DNA from: Bradyrhizobium sp. Ash2021
Lineage (GTDB): Bacteria; Pseudomonadota; Alphaproteobacteria; Rhizobiales; Xanthobacteraceae
Assembly (NCBI RefSeq): GCF_031202265.1
Contig: NZ_CP100604.1
Coordinates: 744,001 to 808,000, forward strand
Direction of reading: 5' to 3'
Length of the DNA stretch: 64,000 bases
The first letter of the stretch is position 1. Each line of letters opens with the position of its first letter. The position numbers and the translations under genes were made by a program. Below are positions 54,192 through 62,415 of this stretch, one piece after another. Below the pieces are notes generated by a model. The model ran no database searches. It was not told the origin of the DNA and was given only the letters and a program-made list of their open reading frames with translations.

Positions 54192-55061
54192 ATGAAATTG
54201 CGGCTGTTGTCTGTGATTTCCCTCACAGCGCTGGTTGGGTTGGGAAGTCCCGGAGCGAACGCGCAGCGAGGGCTGAGCACCGGCCCGCCGGCCGACCGGC
54301 CCGCGTCGTCACCCGACGCTGTGGTGGCGCAACGCAGCATCGAACCCGGCGAAACCTTTCGTGACTGCGCCGACTGCCCCGAGCTTGTGGTGGTCCCGCC
54401 CGGGGACTTCACGATGGGGTCCAACGACACCCCATATGAGAAGCCGGAGCACGCGATCACCATCCGCAAGCCATTCGCGATCGGCCGCCGCGAAGTGACG
54501 TTCGCGGAATGGGACCAGTGCGCCGATGCCGGCGCCTGCAAGCACCGGCCCGACGATCACGGCTGGGGACGCGGCGACCGGCCGGTGATCAATGTGAGCT
54601 GGGATGACAGCAAACTCTTTGTCGCCTGGTTGTCGCAGAAAGTCGGGCAAAGATACCGCCTGCCCACCGAAGCCGAATGGGAATATGCGGCGCGCGCAGG
54701 GACCAAGACGCCATTCTGGTGGGGCAAAGACGTCGGTTCGGGCCGCGCGCAGTGCGATGCTTGCGGCAGTTCGAGCAGCAAGCAGATCGTTGCCACCGGC
54801 TCGTTCCGGCCCAACGGCTTTGGGCTCTACGACACATCAGGCAACGCCGCCGAATGGGTCGAGGATTGCTGGAACGACAATTACAAAAATGCGCCCAGGG
54901 ACGCGGTGGCCTGGACGACCGGCGATTGCCGCCTGCGGGTGCTGCGCGGCGGCAATTTCCTCTCAAAGGCAACCGAGGTCAGATCCGCGTCACGGTTCCG
55001 CTACGACGTCGACGTGCGCTATTACGCCAACGGTTTTCGTGTCGTGCGGGATTTGCAGTGA
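54192..55061 (+). CDS. Exported FGE-sulfatase (SUMF1-like) domain protein lacking active-site cysteines
   Basis: A 289-residue protein with a signal peptide (residues 1-23, LGSPGANAQ). The FGE-sulfatase domain begins CPELVVVPPGDFTMGSNDTP and continues IGRREVTFAEWDQC, RPVINVSWDDSKLFVAWLSQK, YRLPTEAEWEYAARAG, NGFGLYDTSGNAAEWVEDCW and VLRGGNFLS, ending YYANGFRVVRD. In true formylglycine-generating enzymes two cysteines follow the RGG strand; here the stretch reads RGGNFLSKATEVRSASRFR, without Cys. It is therefore a fold relative rather than a proven FGE. A weak ribosome site precedes the ATG. It is divergent from the DUF4399/caspase operon and followed by a small exported gene 13 bp downstream. 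Confidence 0.9.
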   Translation: MKLRLLSVISLTALVGLGSPGANAQRGLSTGPPADRPASSPDAVVAQRSIEPGETFRDCADCPELVVVPPGDFTMGSNDTPYEKPEHAITIRKPFAIGRREVTFAEWDQCADAGACKHRPDDHGWGRGDRPVINVSWDDSKLFVAWLSQKVGQRYRLPTEAEWEYAARAGTKTPFWWGKDVGSGRAQCDACGSSSSKQIVATGSFRPNGFGLYDTSGNAAEWVEDCWNDNYKNAPRDAVAWTTGDCRLRVLRGGNFLSKATEVRSASRFRYDVDVRYYANGFRVVRDLQ

Positions 55062-55074
55062 GCGCGAGGCGTCG

Positions 55075-55494
55075 ATGAGGGCGATCGTGGCGGCCATACT
55101 GATATGCACCGGTGCGCCGACGGCGTCGGCGCAGTCCTATTCCGCCAGCGGGCAGATCGGCTACCTCCAGGAATGGGAGATCAAGGGCAATCTGGCCAGG
55201 ACGACGACCCGCACCGGCGCGGATTATTCGGGGCCCGTGACGCTGCGCCATGTCGGGCTTTGCAGCGTCAACGGCGTCGAGGAAAAATCCGGCGTGATGC
55301 AGCTGAAGATTTCGCCATCGCGGCTGGAAGGAACGCTGGCGATGGACGATGACAGCTGCCGGATCGTCGCATCGGCGGCGTCGTCCTATTCAGGGCTGCT
55401 GAGCTGCCGCAACGGTCAGGGCGTGCCGATCAGTTTTTCGATCGGCGAGGCGGCGCCGGCGGCGAAGGACGGCGGCCGATCATCGGCAAAATGA
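55075..55494 (+). CDS. Small exported hypothetical protein
   Basis: A 139-residue protein with a signal peptide (residues 1-20, LICTGAPTASAQ). The mature part is beta-rich: GQIGYLQEWEIKGNLARTTT, GPVTLRHVGLCSVNGVEEKSG, SRLEGTLAMDDDSCRIVAS and YSGLLSCRNGQGVPISFSIG, with three Cys. No family is recognised. GAGGC precedes the ATG at 55075, which is 13 bp past the FGE-like stop, so they form a two-gene operon. The in-frame open frame that starts farther upstream overlaps the FGE-like gene and is not coding. It ends before the porin's terminator hairpin. Confidence 0.75.
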   Translation: MRAIVAAILICTGAPTASAQSYSASGQIGYLQEWEIKGNLARTTTRTGADYSGPVTLRHVGLCSVNGVEEKSGVMQLKISPSRLEGTLAMDDDSCRIVASAASSYSGLLSCRNGQGVPISFSIGEAAPAAKDGGRSSAK

Positions 55495-55546
55495 TCGCAA
55501 CGGCAATTCCGTTGGCGTCTTCCAGTTGGTGTGTTCCAAAACGTCA

Positions 55547-55578
55547 AACGCCGCGCTGCAATCAAGCAGCGCGGCGTT
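55547..55578 (-). terminator. Strong terminator of the porin gene
   Basis: AACGCCGCGCTGC and GCAGCGCGGCGTT form a perfect 13-bp stem with loop AATCAA, 18 bp past the porin stop. On the minus strand T-rich TTTGACGTTTT follows. It may also stop the small exported gene from the other side. Confidence 0.75.
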
Positions 55579-55595
55579 CGCGTGAGTGAGGACGA

Positions 55596-57218
55596 TCAGA
55601 AGTTACGCTGAGCGCGAAGCTGCAGCAGAACCGTATTCTGGTCCTTGAACTCGTAGGTGGCCGTCGGCTTCGGAGCGCCCGGACCGAAGGTCGAGGTGCC
55701 CGAGTACTTCTGGTCGAGGTGGAACCATTGGACTTCACCCGAGAACGTCAGGTTCTTCACCGGCGTCCAGCGGGTGATGACACCGAGCTGCGAGACGTTG
55801 AAGTCCGGGTTGCAGGTGTAGGTGACGCCGGCGCCGGGATGGCCGGCCGCGAAAGCCGCGCAATACGCGCCCTTGGCGGTCGACAGGTCGCCCACCGCGC
55901 CGTCGTAACGCACGGAGGAGTAGCTGCCGAACAGGCTCGACGACCAGTAGGGATCCCAGTTGTGGTTGAACGCACCACGGATGCCCCAGGCCTTGGTCAG
56001 CTTCAGATCGCCTGTGCCGCCGGAGGAAGTCGGCAACCAGACTGCGTCCGTCGTCGCACCGATGCCGATGCTCTGATAGGCGCCGGGCGCGCTGGTGCTG
56101 CCGAACATCGCGAAGTTCGGCGAAGCGCTGCTGGTCGCGATCACGTTCTTTGTGTCGCCGACCGCATAGGACGCATCGACCTTGATGTCGTCGCCCGCAC
56201 CGGTCGGGATGTTCTTGATGTTCAACGCCGCCATCACCGAACCGCCCCACTTGGTCTCGGGGTGGCCGGAGATTTCCGACAGCGCGGTCGGAGAACCGTT
56301 GGCCACGCCAACGGCGCCAGCGGGAGCCGCAACCGTGTTCAGGATGTTGTAGGAGCCGGAGACTTCATGCGCAGCACCCGAAATCTGGAACAGGCCCCAG
56401 GCCTGGTCGACTTTGATATTGCCGACGATGTCGGGAGCATGCGTGCCGGCATAAGCGTTGGCGCTGGTGCCGAGTGCGCCGACGCCACCGACGCCAACTC
56501 CGCTCGGTCCCAGATTGTAGACCGCGGTGCGATCCCACACGGTCGGATCGTCGAGACCGATGCTGGCCGATACGCCGTTGCCGAACTGGGCGGTGTACTG
56601 GATGTTGTTCACGCCGGTGTCGGTATTGTTGCCGCCGAGCAGGTTCGAACTGATGTTGCCCGGGAAACCATTCCACGGCGTCGAGTAGGCCGAGGAAGAC
56701 TTACCGAAGGTGAAGCCGGCGAACTGGATGAACACGTACTCGACGGCGACGTAACCTTCGCCGGGCTGGTTCAGCAGGCTCGTATTGGTGCCTGCACTCG
56801 GCGATGCCGTGAAGTTGGCCGGATTGACCGTGGTGCTGCCCTGGGTCGAGAACTGCATGTCGGCCTGACCGAAGGTGCGGACAACGCCGTATTCGGTCGC
56901 GGTGCGGGTATCGACCGTCAGCGCCATACGCGAACGGGAGGCGAAGTAGTCGCGATAGCGATTGCCCTGGCCGATGTCGCCGTTCCAGGCCGGCGTACCG
57001 TGGATGCCGCCGTTGAACGTGGTGTCGACGCGGAGATAACCACCCAGCTTGATGCAGGTGTCGGTACCCGGAATGTAGAAGAAGCCGGCGCCGTACAACG
57101 AGCAGATCCTCACGTATTCGACCGCTTTGGCCTTGACGGGAAGATCAGCCGCCTGGGCTCCCGAGGCGGCGAGAAGCGCCGCCGCCGAGCCGAGGACTAA
57201 ATTTCTGATCGTATTCAT
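55596..57218 (-). CDS. Bradyrhizobium-type outer-membrane porin
   Basis: A 540-residue trimeric porin of the alphaproteobacterial Porin_2 family. Signal peptide MNTIRNLVLGSAAALLAASGAQA cleaves near residue 23. The mature start ADLPVKAKAVEYVRICSLYGAGFFYIPGTDTCIKLGGYLRVD is the hallmark of this group, with a Cys pair in the first strand. The protein ends TVLLQLRAQRNF with the terminal Phe needed for outer-membrane insertion. The ATG at 57218 has GGAGA six bases upstream; the longer frame from 57440 would hide the signal peptide. It gives small hydrophilic solutes passage into the periplasm. Confidence 0.95.
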   Translation of the reverse strand: MNTIRNLVLGSAAALLAASGAQAADLPVKAKAVEYVRICSLYGAGFFYIPGTDTCIKLGGYLRVDTTFNGGIHGTPAWNGDIGQGNRYRDYFASRSRMALTVDTRTATEYGVVRTFGQADMQFSTQGSTTVNPANFTASPSAGTNTSLLNQPGEGYVAVEYVFIQFAGFTFGKSSSAYSTPWNGFPGNISSNLLGGNNTDTGVNNIQYTAQFGNGVSASIGLDDPTVWDRTAVYNLGPSGVGVGGVGALGTSANAYAGTHAPDIVGNIKVDQAWGLFQISGAAHEVSGSYNILNTVAAPAGAVGVANGSPTALSEISGHPETKWGGSVMAALNIKNIPTGAGDDIKVDASYAVGDTKNVIATSSASPNFAMFGSTSAPGAYQSIGIGATTDAVWLPTSSGGTGDLKLTKAWGIRGAFNHNWDPYWSSSLFGSYSSVRYDGAVGDLSTAKGAYCAAFAAGHPGAGVTYTCNPDFNVSQLGVITRWTPVKNLTFSGEVQWFHLDQKYSGTSTFGPGAPKPTATYEFKDQNTVLLQLRAQRNF

Positions 57219-57768
57219 TCTGTCTCTCCGATTGGATCGCCACACTCGTCCAGCAGGCGTAGATCCGTACGTTAAGCGATAGCGCAGAACAAATTTTTGG
57301 GAATGACAAACACGTGACGTGCCGCGCTTCGCTGGCCGCTGTGATGTTTGTGCAACGCACGCTCCGTATTTACCCGCGGCGCGGCGATCAACGGTAAAGG
57401 GAGATGGCGCATGATGCGGATTTGCCGCGAAATCGCGCAATGCCGCTTATATTATGAGCATCATTTCAAGCGCCGCGGCGGACATGATTCGATCACGTGC
57501 CGCGCGCGCCGCAGCGGATAAAGGATGACGGTAGTAATATTCCAAATAACGGCGCTGATTTGGAATGAAAGACTGATCTGGAGTGAAGGACTTGTCTAAA
57601 ATAAAGGATCTGGCGCCAATGAAAACCCCGCCCGCTGGGGATCAGCGGACGGGGCAGTTCAGAGCAACAGCAACGCACGATTCGGGATGCGTTGCCTAGC
57701 TGAATATATTCACCCGAAACATGATGGGAAGAAGACAGCACAACGCCACGATGTTGTGATCGGATCAT
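57219..57768. other. Porin upstream region, 550 bp without a gene
   Basis: Holds the porin promoter and leader, a minus-strand terminator at 57622-57654 and a two-unit imperfect 18-bp tandem repeat at 57557-57592 (GATTTGGAATGAAAGACT then GATCTGGAGTGAAGGACT). The open frame at 57493-57768 lacks protein features. Confidence 0.6.
57622..57654 (-). terminator. Terminator for the ABC/AttH/MAPEG operon
   Basis: On the minus strand CCCCGTCCGCTG and CAGCGGGCGGGG pair (one G-T wobble) across five bases and TTTT follows. It lies 115 bp past the MAPEG stop. Confidence 0.65.
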
Positions 57769-58161
57769 TCACCCGTGGATCAGACGCCAGGCGATCGCGC
57801 CCAATGCGCCTACCCAAAGAATGATCGCGGCGCTGGCCTGGATTCCAAAACCCCGGCCGCGTTTGGCCGCGGCTTCCGAATAGCCGATCAGGTACAGGAT
57901 ACGGCCGGCGATCCAGACAACGCCAAGCCCGGCTGCGACGGCATCGCTGATGTAGACGGCAAACAGCCACAGCGAGGGCAGGAAGATCGGCATCCATTCG
58001 AGTGTGTTCATCTGCACGCGAAACACCCGTTCAAAATCGGGATTGCCGGAGGTCGCAGGCACCTTGATGCCGAACGCGGCGCGCGCTTTCGAGACCTGGA
58101 TGGAGGTGAAGAAATAAAACAGTATGGCAAGGCACGTGACGAGCGCGGTGAAATGATACAT
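57769..58161 (-). CDS. MAPEG-type membrane protein
   Basis: A 130-residue integral membrane protein of the MAPEG family (membrane-associated proteins in eicosanoid and glutathione metabolism). Four hydrophobic segments are visible: residues 3-20, about 55-72, 78-95 and 105-128, with the loop NPDFERVFRVQMNTLEWMPIFLP that carries the conserved ExxxN/RxQ pattern of glutathione-binding MAPEG proteins. The ATG at 58161 follows a GGGGG run by eight bases and opens the first helix; a longer frame to 58347 overlaps the AttH gene. It is last in the LolD/FtsX/AttH operon. Enzymatic role unproven. Confidence 0.85.
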   Translation of the reverse strand: MYHFTALVTCLAILFYFFTSIQVSKARAAFGIKVPATSGNPDFERVFRVQMNTLEWMPIFLPSLWLFAVYISDAVAAGLGVVWIAGRILYLIGYSEAAAKRGRGFGIQASAAIILWVGALGAIAWRLIHG

Positions 58162-58190
58162 CGCAAAATCCCCCTTTTCGGCGTGGCGGC

Positions 58191-59273
58191 TTAATAGCCC
58201 GTCATCTCCAGATATCCTAACCCTGCGTGGCTGCCGGAAAAGCGGATCGGGCCTTCCCAATAGGGAAAGCTTGTACCCATCCAGCTTCGCGCGTTCAGCG
58301 GGACGCATTCGATCGTGAGCGCCAGTTTTGGAATGGCGATGCGCCATGTCGTCGGAATCTTGCGGCCTTCGATCTCGGTAAAGGCCTGCGGCGTCATGGT
58401 GAGATCGGCGGAGGCGATCTGCTGTGCGTTACCGTCACGCGTAAACCATTTGCCGGAGCCGTAATTGCCGTCGGTCTGGCGCATTCGATAGAGCATCAGC
58501 TTTTCGCCGGAGTTCAGATGCAGCGACAGCCAGTCCCAGCCGCTTTGATCCGGCGCGAGCGGCTGGCTGCTCCACTCGCGGTCCAGCCAAGCCTGGCCGG
58601 TGACCTCGGCTTGCCTGTCGTCGATGGTGATGCTGCCGGTCACAGCGAAATAGGGCTGGCTGTAATAATACGACGCCTGTTCGCGCTCCGATTTTCGGCT
58701 GTAGCCGCCATCGCCCTGCAGCACGAGTGGCCGATCCGCATCGAGGCGCAGCGCGTAGCTGAAATCGGCACCCGATGCGTTGAGGGCGAGCGGCGCGATG
58801 TTGGCCGCGTTCATCGCGGGCAGCCCGCGCATTTCCCAGGAATCGATCCAGGCCAGGTAAGGGCTTGCCTCGACACCGGCCTGGCCGATGCCGCCGCGGG
58901 CAAAGGTCTCGCTGGTCCGGTGCAACTGCGCTGAAGTCACCGCAGCGTGCCCCATCCAGATCTGCTGATTGGCCCAGCCTTCGAGCTCGGCGCCCGCTGC
59001 GATCGCCTGCCGAAACAGCGTCCACTGCACGCCGTAGGCAATTCCTTTTGAGTCGACGAGATTGGCCGTCACGTACCACCATTCGATCCGAAATCCCGGA
59101 TGCGGGCCGTGATCGGCTGGAAACACAAACGCCTTGCCGGGAACGACGGGCGCAAATCCGCTGGCGGTTTCGCCAAGCCCGGCAAAGCCCTGCGCAAAAG
59201 CCTTGCCGCCGAGCCCGAGCAGCAGCGCGCCGGCCGCAAAACCGCGGCGGGATATCGTGCCGCTACCGCTCAT
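58191..59273 (-). CDS. AttH/CrtC lipocalin-like exported protein
   Basis: A 360-residue protein with a twin-arginine signal (SRRGFAAGALLLGLGGKAFAQ). The mature part holds two lipocalin-like halves of the AttH/CrtC family: FVFPADHGPHPGFRIEWWYVTANL near the start, YGVQWTLFRQ, and in the second half AWLDREWSSQPLAPDQSGWDWLSLHL and NYGSGKWFTRDG. Members sit with an ABC ATPase and an FtsX permease, as here, and may carry or modify a lipid. The ATG at 59273 overlaps the permease gene by 11 bp, so translation is coupled. It differs from carotenoid hydratase proper by context. Confidence 0.88.
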   Translation of the reverse strand: MSGSGTISRRGFAAGALLLGLGGKAFAQGFAGLGETASGFAPVVPGKAFVFPADHGPHPGFRIEWWYVTANLVDSKGIAYGVQWTLFRQAIAAGAELEGWANQQIWMGHAAVTSAQLHRTSETFARGGIGQAGVEASPYLAWIDSWEMRGLPAMNAANIAPLALNASGADFSYALRLDADRPLVLQGDGGYSRKSEREQASYYYSQPYFAVTGSITIDDRQAEVTGQAWLDREWSSQPLAPDQSGWDWLSLHLNSGEKLMLYRMRQTDGNYGSGKWFTRDGNAQQIASADLTMTPQAFTEIEGRKIPTTWRIAIPKLALTIECVPLNARSWMGTSFPYWEGPIRFSGSHAGLGYLEMTGY

Positions 59274-61725
59274 TGGCGAAAATCCGGATCAGGCTGGCCG
59301 GCTGCATCCGCGCCAGTCGGACGACGGGAAGCAAAGCGGCACACAATGCCGCGGCCATGGCGACGCCGAGCAGCGCCAGCAATTGCAACGGGAAGATTTG
59401 AAACGGCAGCCGCCAGCCGAAGGCTTTGACGTTCACCACCGCCAGCAGGCACCACGCCACCAGCAGCCCCAAGGGAAGCGCAAGCAAGGTGGTGATCAGC
59501 GCGACCGACATCGTCTTGAGCAATTCGATCGCGGCCAGCCGCTGCCTTGTGATGCCGATCGCCCAGAGCGGCGCCAGTTGCGGCAGACGGGAATTGCCGA
59601 GCGTGAGCAGGCTGGTCAACAGCGCGATGCCGGCGACGCCGAGGGTGAAGGCATTCAGTGCCGCGGTGACCGAGAAGGTGCGGTTGAAGATCCGCGTCGA
59701 GTCCGCCTTCATCGTCGCCTGATCGGCGACGTTGCGGTCGTCGAGCGCGAATTTTTCCTGCAATGCTGCGATCAGCGCCGGGATCTTCGGCGATGCGACG
59801 CGCAGGCCCAGTCGCGTCAGCGGGATTTCCGGAAAGTGCCGCGTCAGCGCGGCGAAATTGACCGCGATCTGGCCCTTCGGATTGCCGTAATCGGCATAGA
59901 TGCCGACGATCTGGAGCGGCCAGTTGCCGCCCGATGTCGGGACCTCGATCCGGTCGCCGATCGCAAGCCTTGAGCGCCGCGCCAATTGTTCGCTGACGAG
60001 ACAGGCATCGCCGGGACGAAGTTTGATCCAGGCATTGTCCGCCGACTGCAGCAGCGGCCAGTTGTCCCGATAGGTGGCGTGATCGGCCAGTCCCAACACT
60101 TCGATCGGCGCGCCGCCGAATTGCGTGTCGGCGCGTCCGCCGGGCAGGACCGCGTCCACTTCGGGACGCTGGCGCAGCCACGCCCTGATCTCGGCCGTTT
60201 GCGCCTCGTTGGCCGCGTTGACATAGACATCCGCGGCCAGCCGGCCGTCGAGCCAGACCAGAAAGGTGCGGCTAAAACTCTCGACCATGGTGCCGACGCC
60301 GACATTGACCGCGAGCGCCAGCAACAGCGCCATCAGGGCCAGCGACAATCCGGAGAGCTGCTGGCGGCTGTCGGCCCAGAACCAGATGCCGAGCGGCCGC
60401 CGCGCATGCCGCTGGCCGAGCGACAGCACAATTTCGAGCAGCGCCGGCAGGATCAGCGCGGCGCCAAGCAGCATGGCCGCGAGCACGGCAAAGCCTGCGA
60501 TCAGGGAATCGCCGAACCACAGAAAGCCCGCCGCCACCGCGAACACGATGAGCGCCAGCGCGCTCTGGAACATCAGCCAGCGGTGCTGCGCCTGTTGCCA
60601 GGCGTAGGGCTGGGCGGTGGCCAGCACCGGCATGCGGACAGCTTTTGTGAGGCTGGCAGCGGCCGCCGCGAGCGCGCCCAAAACGCTAATGGCGACGCCC
60701 GCGAACCACCATTCCGGCTTAAGCGTCAGTTGGCCGGGAATCTGCGCGCCATAGAGCCCGCGCAGGGATGCGGCGACATCGGGCAATAATGCGGCCGCAA
60801 TCAAATAGCCGCACACAAGTCCAATCAGCCCCGCGACCAGCGCCAGCGACACCAGCTCGATCACCAGCACGGTGTTAAGCAGGCGCGCCGACACGCCGCA
60901 GGCGCGCAGCGTGCGCAGCATCGGCAGCCGCTGTTCGAAGGCGAGCCCGATCGCCGAGTTGACGATGAACAGGCCGACAAAGAACGACAGCAATCCGAAC
61001 GCGGTCAGGTTGAGGTGAAAACTATCCGTCAAGCGTTCGAGATCGCTTTCCGCGCCGGGCTCGATCAGACGGAGCTTGTCGCCGGCAATCGTCTCCAGCG
61101 CCGCGCGCTTGCCTTTTGCCTTGCCGACCAGCAGGCGGGAAAGCTGGTCCGGCATTTTCAGCAGTTTTTGCGCGATCCCGATATCGACCACCAGCACGCC
61201 GGGCACCAGTTGCGGCTGCACGCGCAGCGGCGGCAAGGCCGGGCCGCCATTGGTCGACGGCGTCGCGCCCTCGCTCAGGCCGAGATCGGACAGTGTTTCG
61301 GGCGCCACCAGCATTTCTCCGGGCGGAGTCATGAAGGACTGCAGATTGGCTTTGCCGATCGTGGGGGCGTTGCCGACTTCGGCGGGCAGCGTCACCGGTT
61401 CGATGCCGAGCAGCCGGAACGAACGTCCGCCGATCTGGATCCGGCCTTCGAGCACCGGCGAGACCGGCCAGCCGGCGCGGCGCAGGCCGATGAAGAGTTG
61501 TTGCGGGAAGGTGGCGCTGTCGCGGCCGACCAGCATCGCGGTGCGGGCGCCGCCGAAGGTCGCGGCGGCGCGGTCGTAGGAATTGCGCGCCTGCTGGTTC
61601 AGCGCCTGCACGCCGCTCCACAGCGCGGTCGCCGAGATTAGGCCGATCAACAGGGTCGCGAGCTGCATCGGATGCCGCCGCCAATGGCTCAGGAGCACGG
61701 CAAGGATCCAGAGCGCGCGCGTCAT
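59263..61725 (-). CDS. FtsX-like ABC permease
   Basis: An 820-residue permease with about ten membrane helices. It starts MTRALWILAVLLSHWRRHPMQLATLLIGLISATALWSG, followed by a periplasmic MacB-PCD-like domain; the first FtsX block (FGLLSFFVGLFIVNSAIGLAFEQRLPMLRTLRACGVS) is near residue 255-290 and the second (LGVAGIALLTSLLTLGNSRLPQLAPLWAIGITRQRLAAIELLK) near 700-745. The ATG at 61725 overlaps the ATPase gene by four bases (ATGA); the longer frame to 62025 lies inside the ATPase gene. With the LolD-like ATPase it would extract or move lipids or hydrophobic molecules out of the inner membrane. Confidence 0.92.
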   Translation of the reverse strand: MTRALWILAVLLSHWRRHPMQLATLLIGLISATALWSGVQALNQQARNSYDRAAATFGGARTAMLVGRDSATFPQQLFIGLRRAGWPVSPVLEGRIQIGGRSFRLLGIEPVTLPAEVGNAPTIGKANLQSFMTPPGEMLVAPETLSDLGLSEGATPSTNGGPALPPLRVQPQLVPGVLVVDIGIAQKLLKMPDQLSRLLVGKAKGKRAALETIAGDKLRLIEPGAESDLERLTDSFHLNLTAFGLLSFFVGLFIVNSAIGLAFEQRLPMLRTLRACGVSARLLNTVLVIELVSLALVAGLIGLVCGYLIAAALLPDVAASLRGLYGAQIPGQLTLKPEWWFAGVAISVLGALAAAAASLTKAVRMPVLATAQPYAWQQAQHRWLMFQSALALIVFAVAAGFLWFGDSLIAGFAVLAAMLLGAALILPALLEIVLSLGQRHARRPLGIWFWADSRQQLSGLSLALMALLLALAVNVGVGTMVESFSRTFLVWLDGRLAADVYVNAANEAQTAEIRAWLRQRPEVDAVLPGGRADTQFGGAPIEVLGLADHATYRDNWPLLQSADNAWIKLRPGDACLVSEQLARRSRLAIGDRIEVPTSGGNWPLQIVGIYADYGNPKGQIAVNFAALTRHFPEIPLTRLGLRVASPKIPALIAALQEKFALDDRNVADQATMKADSTRIFNRTFSVTAALNAFTLGVAGIALLTSLLTLGNSRLPQLAPLWAIGITRQRLAAIELLKTMSVALITTLLALPLGLLVAWCLLAVVNVKAFGWRLPFQIFPLQLLALLGVAMAAALCAALLPVVRLARMQPASLIRIFANER

Positions 61726-62396
61726 GTGATGATACCGGCGTGAAGATTGACCTGCCGGTCCAGCGTGGCGGCAAGCCTTGTGCTGTGCGTCACCATCAGA
61801 AAACCGCATCCGGTGCGCGCCACCAGGTCGCGGGCCAGCGCCAAAACCTCGTCGGCGGTGGCCTCGTCGAGATTGCCGGTTGGCTCGTCCGCGAGCAACA
61901 GCAGCGGCCTTATCGCGACCGCACGGCCGATCGCGACCCGCTGCTGCTGGCCGCCGGATAATTGCTCGGGATAGCGTTTCAGCAAATTGCCAAGCCCGAG
62001 CCGCTCGACGAGTTCGGCATGCCATGCCGGGTCGTGACGGCCGGCGATGCGCGACTGGAATACGAGGTTGTCCTCGACGGTCAGGCTCGGGATCAGGTTG
62101 AACTGCTGAAACACCAGCCCTAAGCGATCGCGCCGCAATTCCGCGCGGCCGGCATCGCCGAGACCGGAGACGATGACGTCCGCGAGGCGGATCTCGCCGC
62201 CATCGGCGGCCTCGAGTCCCGCGATCAGATGCAACAGCGTGCTCTTGCCGCTGCCGGATTCACCGGTCAGCGCGACGCTCTCTCCCGCCGCGACCGCAAG
62301 ATTCACGCCGCGAAGTACGGCGATCTCCTCGCCGGCGGAGCGGTAGCTCTTGGTCAGGCCGGTGACATCAAGCACGATGGGGTTGCCGTTGGTCAT
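61722..62396 (-). CDS. LolD-like ABC transporter ATPase
   Basis: A 224-residue ATPase of the LolD/MacB group. Walker A GESGSGKST near residue 45, Q-loop FQQFNLIPSLTVEDN, signature LSGGQQQRVAIGRA, Walker B LLLADEPTGNLDE and VTHSTRLA are all intact. It is first in the operon that continues into the FtsX-like, AttH-like and MAPEG genes. The ATG at 62396 starts 19 bp from the end of the methyltransferase-like gene on the same strand, so that gene may lead the operon. Confidence 0.93.
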   Translation of the reverse strand: MTNGNPIVLDVTGLTKSYRSAGEEIAVLRGVNLAVAAGESVALTGESGSGKSTLLHLIAGLEAADGGEIRLADVIVSGLGDAGRAELRRDRLGLVFQQFNLIPSLTVEDNLVFQSRIAGRHDPAWHAELVERLGLGNLLKRYPEQLSGGQQQRVAIGRAVAIRPLLLLADEPTGNLDEATADEVLALARDLVARTGCGFLMVTHSTRLAATLDRQVNLHAGIIT

Positions 62397-62415
62397 GCGC
62401 GACGAAAGCCGTGCC

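Noticed and set aside
54192..55061. Calling the FGE-like gene a true sulfatase-modifying enzyme
   Set aside because: The active-site cysteine pair is missing and no sulfatase gene is close.
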